From positions 1-64,000 of the forward strand of contig NZ_JTKH01000008.1 in NCBI RefSeq assembly GCF_000827885.1: 64,000 nt of DNA, given 5' to 3'. The DNA is from Vibrio renipiscarius. Its GTDB lineage: Bacteria; Pseudomonadota; Gammaproteobacteria; Enterobacterales; Vibrionaceae. Both the position numbers and the translations under genes were made by a program. The stretch's first letter is position 1. The number at the start of each line of letters is the position of its first letter. Below are positions 60,325 through 64,000 of this stretch, piece by piece. A model generated the notes under the pieces. That model was not told where the DNA came from. It made no database searches and saw only the letters and a program-made list of their open reading frames with translations.

Positions 60325-61629
60325 TTACATGCTTGATAGTGTTAGACAGAAACCTGCAATTGTTGCTGCCATTAGGTTAGATAACGTACCAGCAAGTACT
60401 GCTTTAATACCCATGCGCGCAATGTCACTGCGACGGGTTGGTGCTAGAGAACCTAGGCCACCTAGTAGAATCGCGATAGATGAAAGGTTCGCGAAACCAC
60501 ATAGTGCAAATGAGATGATAGCCATTGTCTTCGGTGAAATCATTTCACCTGTTGATGGTACTACCGTGTCAGCAATCAATACACCGTCAACTAGGTGAGG
60601 GATGTATGGAGTAAAGTTTAGGTATGCAACGAATTCATTCACAACCAGTTTCTGACCGATGAATGAACCAGCAAAGACTGCTTCGTCCATTGGCACACCA
60701 ATTAGGAATGCTAGAGGAGAGAATGCGTAACCTAGAATCAGTTCTAGAGTCAGTTCAGGCATACCGAACCAACCACCGATACCACCAAGCATACCGTTCA
60801 CAAGAGCAATTAGACCTACGAATGCGATTAGCATTGCACCAACGTTTAGTGCTAGTTGTAGACCTGCTGCTGCGCCGCCTGCTGCTGCGTCGATAACGTT
60901 TGCAGGTTTGTCGTCGCCGCCGTCCATTGCTTCTTGGATGTCTTCTTGAGGCTTATCAACTTCAGGGTAAAGAATCTTAGCAAACAGTAGACCACCAGGT
61001 GCCGCCATGAATGATGCTGCTACTAGGTACTCTAGTGGCACGCCCATTTGTGCGTAACCGGCTAGTACACCACCAGCAACCGATGCTAGACCACCACACA
61101 TTACTGCGAATAGTTCAGATTGAGTCATCTTAGGAACAAACGGACGAACCACTAGAGGTGCTTCAGTTTGACCGACGAAAATGTTCGCCGCTGCAGACAT
61201 TGATTCCGCACGAGAAGTGCCAAGCGCTTTTTGTAGTGCGCCACCAAGAATGCGGATAACCCACTGCATAACGCCGATGTAGTAAAGAACCGAAATCAGT
61301 GCAGAGAAGAAAATTAGCGTTGGAAGTACGCGGAATGCGAAGATGAAACCGCCGCCGCCGAATAGTTCGAACATCTTGCCAGAAACAAGACCGCCGAATA
61401 GGAAGTCGGTACCTGCGTTACCGTAATTGATAACGTTAGAAACCCCTTGTGAAAAACCGTTTAATAGATCACGGCCCCATGGTACGTATAAAACGAATGC
61501 ACCAAGGATAAATTGAATAGCGAAAGCGCCACCCACAGTTCTAAAATTGATAGCTTTGCGGTTAGATGAAAATGCAAATGCAATAGCAATAAGCACTACC
61601 ATACCGACTAGGCTCATAAACAGGCTCAT
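60325..61629 (-). CDS. nupC: Sodium-coupled nucleoside transporter NupC/CNT
   Basis: This inner-membrane transporter (434 residues) belongs to the concentrative nucleoside transporters and is near-identical in pattern to vcCNT of V. cholerae, whose structure is known with sodium and uridine. The nucleoside/sodium sites are in [17 protein letters not shown] and [27 protein letters not shown]; the early [13 protein letters not shown] is also typical. AGGAAG precedes the ATG. It supplies nucleosides to the deo enzymes encoded next to it. Confidence 0.97.
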   Translation of the reverse strand: MSLFMSLVGMVVLIAIAFAFSSNRKAINFRTVGGAFAIQFILGAFVLYVPWGRDLLNGFSQGVSNVINYGNAGTDFLFGGLVSGKMFELFGGGGFIFAFRVLPTLIFFSALISVLYYIGVMQWVIRILGGALQKALGTSRAESMSAAANIFVGQTEAPLVVRPFVPKMTQSELFAVMCGGLASVAGGVLAGYAQMGVPLEYLVAASFMAAPGGLLFAKILYPEVDKPQEDIQEAMDGGDDKPANVIDAAAGGAAAGLQLALNVGAMLIAFVGLIALVNGMLGGIGGWFGMPELTLELILGYAFSPLAFLIGVPMDEAVFAGSFIGQKLVVNEFVAYLNFTPYIPHLVDGVLIADTVVPSTGEMISPKTMAIISFALCGFANLSSIAILLGGLGSLAPTRRSDIARMGIKAVLAGTLSNLMAATIAGFCLTLSSM

Positions 61630-61770
61630 GGTTTATGACTTCCTTATAAGTTATTTATTGGCGTGTTACAAAATGGAGCTCGAAAAGCGGGGCAATTATA
61701 CGCATCCCACCCATGATAAAGTAATGCGCCCTTCACACTTTCTTATACGATCCAGGCATTATTCAATCAT

Positions 61771-61792
61771 AAATGTGATCTAGATCCACAAG
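61771..61792. promoter_or_regulatory. Candidate CRP site upstream of nupC
   Basis: The first 16 bases, AAATGTGATCTAGATC, match the E. coli CRP consensus exactly; the second half (CACAAG) is shifted by one inserted base. It lies 142-163 bp before the nupC ATG. Catabolite control would suit nucleoside uptake. Confidence 0.55.
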
Positions 61793-61833
61793 TTGAGATG
61801 TTAAATTCACAAGAAGTACAAATAATTTAGAAT

Positions 61834-62607
61834 TTATTCACAAATATTTAGAGCCAAATTGCTATTTCGCCAAACGTTTTCAGCAACCGTTTGCCTATCT
61901 TGCTGCTGCAATTGCCCGAGATGCTCCAAAATCATAGGCAAACGTTTGGGATGATTGGGCTCACCTTGATACCCCATCAAGGGCATATCTGGAGCATCCG
62001 TTTCTAACACCAAAGAAGAGAGTGGCAGTTGAGCGACAGCTTGACGCGTTTTATTCGCTCGCGGATAGGTAATCACCCCACCGATACCAAGATAAAAGCC
62101 TAAATCGATAAATTGCATCGCTTGTTGGTAGCTACCCGAAAATCCATGCAGAATGCCTCCGTACTCAAAACGCGATTGCTTGAGTAGTTGTATCAGTCGA
62201 TTATGGGTCTTACGAGCATGGAGAATCATTGGTAATCGATGCTGCTTAGCAAGCGCAACTTGATCAAGAAAAAAAGCCTCTTGCTGCGCCATAGGGATAT
62301 CCACCATCGCATCTAATCCACACTCACCAATCGCGACGCATCGCGAGCCACGAGACGCGATTTTTTCATCTAACGCTGCCACAGCATCGTGTGATTGTTG
62401 CGCAAGAAAATAAGGATGGAATCCCAGCGCGTAATAAATCGAGGGAAATTGCTCACTGAGTAACGCCAAGCGAGACCAGTTTTCAACTCCCGTTGCAGGC
62501 AGCAGTAACCGTTCAACGCCGGTTTGTTGAGCGCTTTGGAGGTGTTGTTCGATATTCGCCGCAAAAGGCGCAAAATCTAAATGGCAGTGGGTATCAAAAA
62601 GGCGCAT
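61834..62607 (-). CDS. TatD-family metal-dependent hydrolase (YjjV-like)
   Basis: This 257-residue TIM-barrel protein has the TatD metal motifs: FDTHCHLDF (HxH), AIGECGLD, ILHARKTHN, LHGFSGS and VLETDAPDMP. TatD proteins are metal-dependent nucleases. The wording is closest to the YjjV branch. Its ATG overlaps by one base with the stop of the upstream 50-residue gene (TAATG), which shows translational coupling in yaaA-DUF5363-tatD. Confidence 0.94.
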   Translation of the reverse strand: MRLFDTHCHLDFAPFAANIEQHLQSAQQTGVERLLLPATGVENWSRLALLSEQFPSIYYALGFHPYFLAQQSHDAVAALDEKIASRGSRCVAIGECGLDAMVDIPMAQQEAFFLDQVALAKQHRLPMILHARKTHNRLIQLLKQSRFEYGGILHGFSGSYQQAMQFIDLGFYLGIGGVITYPRANKTRQAVAQLPLSSLVLETDAPDMPLMGYQGEPNHPKRLPMILEHLGQLQQQDRQTVAENVWRNSNLALNICE

Positions 62608-62759
62608 TACTGCTGCGCCTTAGAAGAGGGGTTGGATTGTTTTTGTGCGCATGGGTCCGCGCGGTAAGCAACGCAACTGCGCTTTTGCTCTGGGGTCAGT
62701 CCCATCGACAAACACCATTGATCGTACTTTTTTAACCAGCGTCTAAACCAAGCCCACAT
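62607..62759 (-). CDS. DUF5363-type small protein, 50 residues
   Basis: A short gene of 50 residues: MWAWFRRWLKKYDQWC at the N-terminus, then SMGLTPEQKRSCV and a polar tail. AGGGA lies 6 nt before the ATG; its TAA overlaps the ATG of tatD. It starts 14 bp after the yaaA stop. Tryptophans and arginines alternate in an amphipathic helix near the start, which could sit on a membrane. I recognise the pattern as a DUF5363-type vibrio protein; function unknown. Confidence 0.82.
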   Translation of the reverse strand: MWAWFRRWLKKYDQWCLSMGLTPEQKRSCVAYRADPCAQKQSNPSSKAQQ

Positions 62760-62773
62760 ACGTCGTCCCTTTT

Positions 62774-63547
62774 TTATTGCTCAGCGCGCTTAAACATCAA
62801 CTCGGTCGGTGTTGATTCTTCTTCAACAAAGTAATAACCCGCCACGTCAAACTGAGTGAGATCCGCCACACTTGAGATGCGATTCTCAATAATATAGCGT
62901 GCCATCATGCCACGTGCTTTCTTCGCGTAAAAACTGATCACCTTGTATTGACCGTTTTTACAGTCTTTAAAGATCGGCGTAATGACCTGCGCATCTAACG
63001 CTTTTGGTTTCACCGCTTTAAAATACTCATTCGATGCCAGATTGATCAAAACGTTGTCACCCTGTTCATTGATCGCTTGGTTCAGTTTATCCGTAATCAC
63101 ACTCCCCCAGAACTGATACAAGTTCGCACCATTGTCATTCGCGAGCTTAGTCCCCATCTCAAGACGGTAAGGCTGCATCAGGTCAAGCGGCTTGAGTAAG
63201 CCATACAAGCCAGACAACATACGTAGATGCTGCTGTGCATAGTCGAAATCGTCCTCTGACAGCGTTTCGGCGTCTAAACCGGTATAGACGTCGCCCTTAA
63301 AGGCTAAGATCGCCTGACGAGCGTTCTGGGGCGTAAACGTCTCTTCCCACTCTTGAAAACGACCAACGTTCAAATCCGCAATTTTATCGCTGACCTTCAT
63401 CAAGCTCGCCACATCCGCCGGCGTCAACTGGCGACATACTTCAATCAACTGCTTAGAGTACGCAACCAACTCCGGCTGAGTGAACCGTTCTGTCGCCAAT
63501 GGCGATTCATAATCTAAGGTCTTGGCAGGGGAAACAACTATCAGCAT
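62774..63547 (-). CDS. yaaA: Peroxide stress protein YaaA
   Basis: YaaA (257 residues, as in E. coli) lowers intracellular iron and so limits peroxide damage; it is under OxyR in E. coli. Family motifs: [58 protein letters not shown] is the central block, and [16 protein letters not shown] precedes the ATG. It is first of a three-gene operon with the small gene and tatD. Confidence 0.96.
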   Translation of the reverse strand: MLIVVSPAKTLDYESPLATERFTQPELVAYSKQLIEVCRQLTPADVASLMKVSDKIADLNVGRFQEWEETFTPQNARQAILAFKGDVYTGLDAETLSEDDFDYAQQHLRMLSGLYGLLKPLDLMQPYRLEMGTKLANDNGANLYQFWGSVITDKLNQAINEQGDNVLINLASNEYFKAVKPKALDAQVITPIFKDCKNGQYKVISFYAKKARGMMARYIIENRISSVADLTQFDVAGYYFVEEESTPTELMFKRAEQ

Positions 63548-63585
63548 GACTTTACTCTTCCATTTATCATCAGATGATTAGAGTA

Positions 63586-63617
63586 CAAAAAAAGCCATGC
63601 AATGTCTGCATGGCTTT
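63586..63617 (-). terminator. Intrinsic terminator of the symporter gene
   Basis: AAAGCCATGC/GCATGGCTTT is followed by TTTT on the minus strand, about 30 bp past the symporter stop. Confidence 0.88.
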
Positions 63618-63648
63618 ATGTATCAATTCAATCGTTTCTATCTATTGG

Positions 63649-64000
63649 CTACGATTCTTTTTTCTTCTCATCCGTATACCAGATACCTTCTTCAAGCTGA
63701 GATTTCAGCTCTGGGTATTCATTGGCATCAAACGTCGGCAGTTTGCCTTCTTTTAACTGGCGGTTGTAATCTTTCGCCAGTTTAATCACCGTACCGGAAA
63801 GTAAAATGATCGCCACCAAGTTCACGATAGCCATTAAGCCCATAGAAACATCGGCCAATGCCCACACGACTGGTAGTGATGCTAGCGCACCAAACATAAC
63901 CATACCAAGAACGATAATACGGAACAGGCCAAGACCCGCTTTGTGGTTATGCTCTAAGAAGATTAAGTTCGTTTCTGCGTACGAGTAGTTAGCAATGATT
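63649..64000 (-). CDS. Sodium:alanine/glycine symporter (AgcS family), C-terminal part
   Basis: Only the last 116 codons are in the window; the gene begins beyond the right edge. The part present reads IIANYSYAETNLIFLEH, then two membrane helices (MVMFGALASLPVVWAL, LMAIVNLVAIILLSG), then a polar tail ending KKKES. NYSYAETN and LVAIILLSG are typical of the AGCS family near its end. It imports alanine or glycine with sodium. The shorter frame beginning at 63903 is only an internal Met. Confidence 0.9.
   Translation of the reverse strand, partial: IIANYSYAETNLIFLEHNHKAGLGLFRIIVLGMVMFGALASLPVVWALADVSMGLMAIVNLVAIILLSGTVIKLAKDYNRQLKEGKLPTFDANEYPELKSQLEEGIWYTDEKKKES

Overview
The window is ordinary chromosomal DNA of a Vibrio (Vibrionaceae, Gammaproteobacteria). 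Signs of this are the long-form PstC and PstA, the OxyR2/peroxiredoxin divergent pair, a second EF-G beside radA and a large PilZ protein, a VcCNT-type NupC, and gene orders that match blocks I know from the large chromosome of Vibrio cholerae (phoBR-pst-phoU, aceBA, queA-tgt-yajC-secDF, fusA2-radA-plzC-serB-deo). The species cannot be fixed from the sequence. There is no insertion sequence, prophage, integron or CRISPR array.

Layout: 1-430 is a tandem array of tRNA-Tyr genes in a 182-bp repeat. 597-3050 holds cutC, a LysR regulator and a small outer-membrane protein. 3047-11883 is the phosphate block: phoB-phoR-pstS, then a terminator, then pstC-pstA-pstB-phoU, with candidate Pho boxes before phoB and pstC. 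12140-16588 holds rdgC, then a HypT-like regulator, an adenosine-deaminase-like enzyme and a purine permease. 16869-20428 holds trhP-yfhL, an orphan gene, mepA and a DUF1904 gene. 20575-26371 is queA, tgt, yajC-secD-secF. 26695-32852 holds a CBS protein, the glyoxylate shunt genes aceB-aceA, and oxyR2 divergent from a peroxiredoxin gene.

The most interesting region is 33138-35200. A clear fluoride riboswitch aptamer stands upstream of two genes: a NifU/IscU-like Fe-S scaffold and a GGGtGRT-motif protein of unknown function. No fluoride exporter is visible in the window, so these two genes are candidates for a fluoride-induced system that does something other than export.

35408-46758 holds dapD, mltC, nnrS, a gamma-glutamylcyclotransferase-like gene, a MATE pump, an orphan membrane protein, a LysR/chrA divergent pair, a possible 58-residue membrane peptide and an acyl-CoA synthetase. 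47089-55425 holds fusA2, radA, plzC, serB and an AhpA/YtjB-like gene. 55499-61629 is the nucleoside salvage block (nupC, then deoC-deoA-deoB-deoD). 61834-63547 is yaaA, a 50-residue DUF5363-type gene and a TatD hydrolase. The window ends inside a sodium:alanine symporter gene.

Most genes form working groups: phosphate sensing and uptake; purine uptake and deamination; queuosine synthesis with Sec translocation; acetate/fatty-acid carbon through the glyoxylate shunt; peroxide defence; nucleoside import and breakdown.
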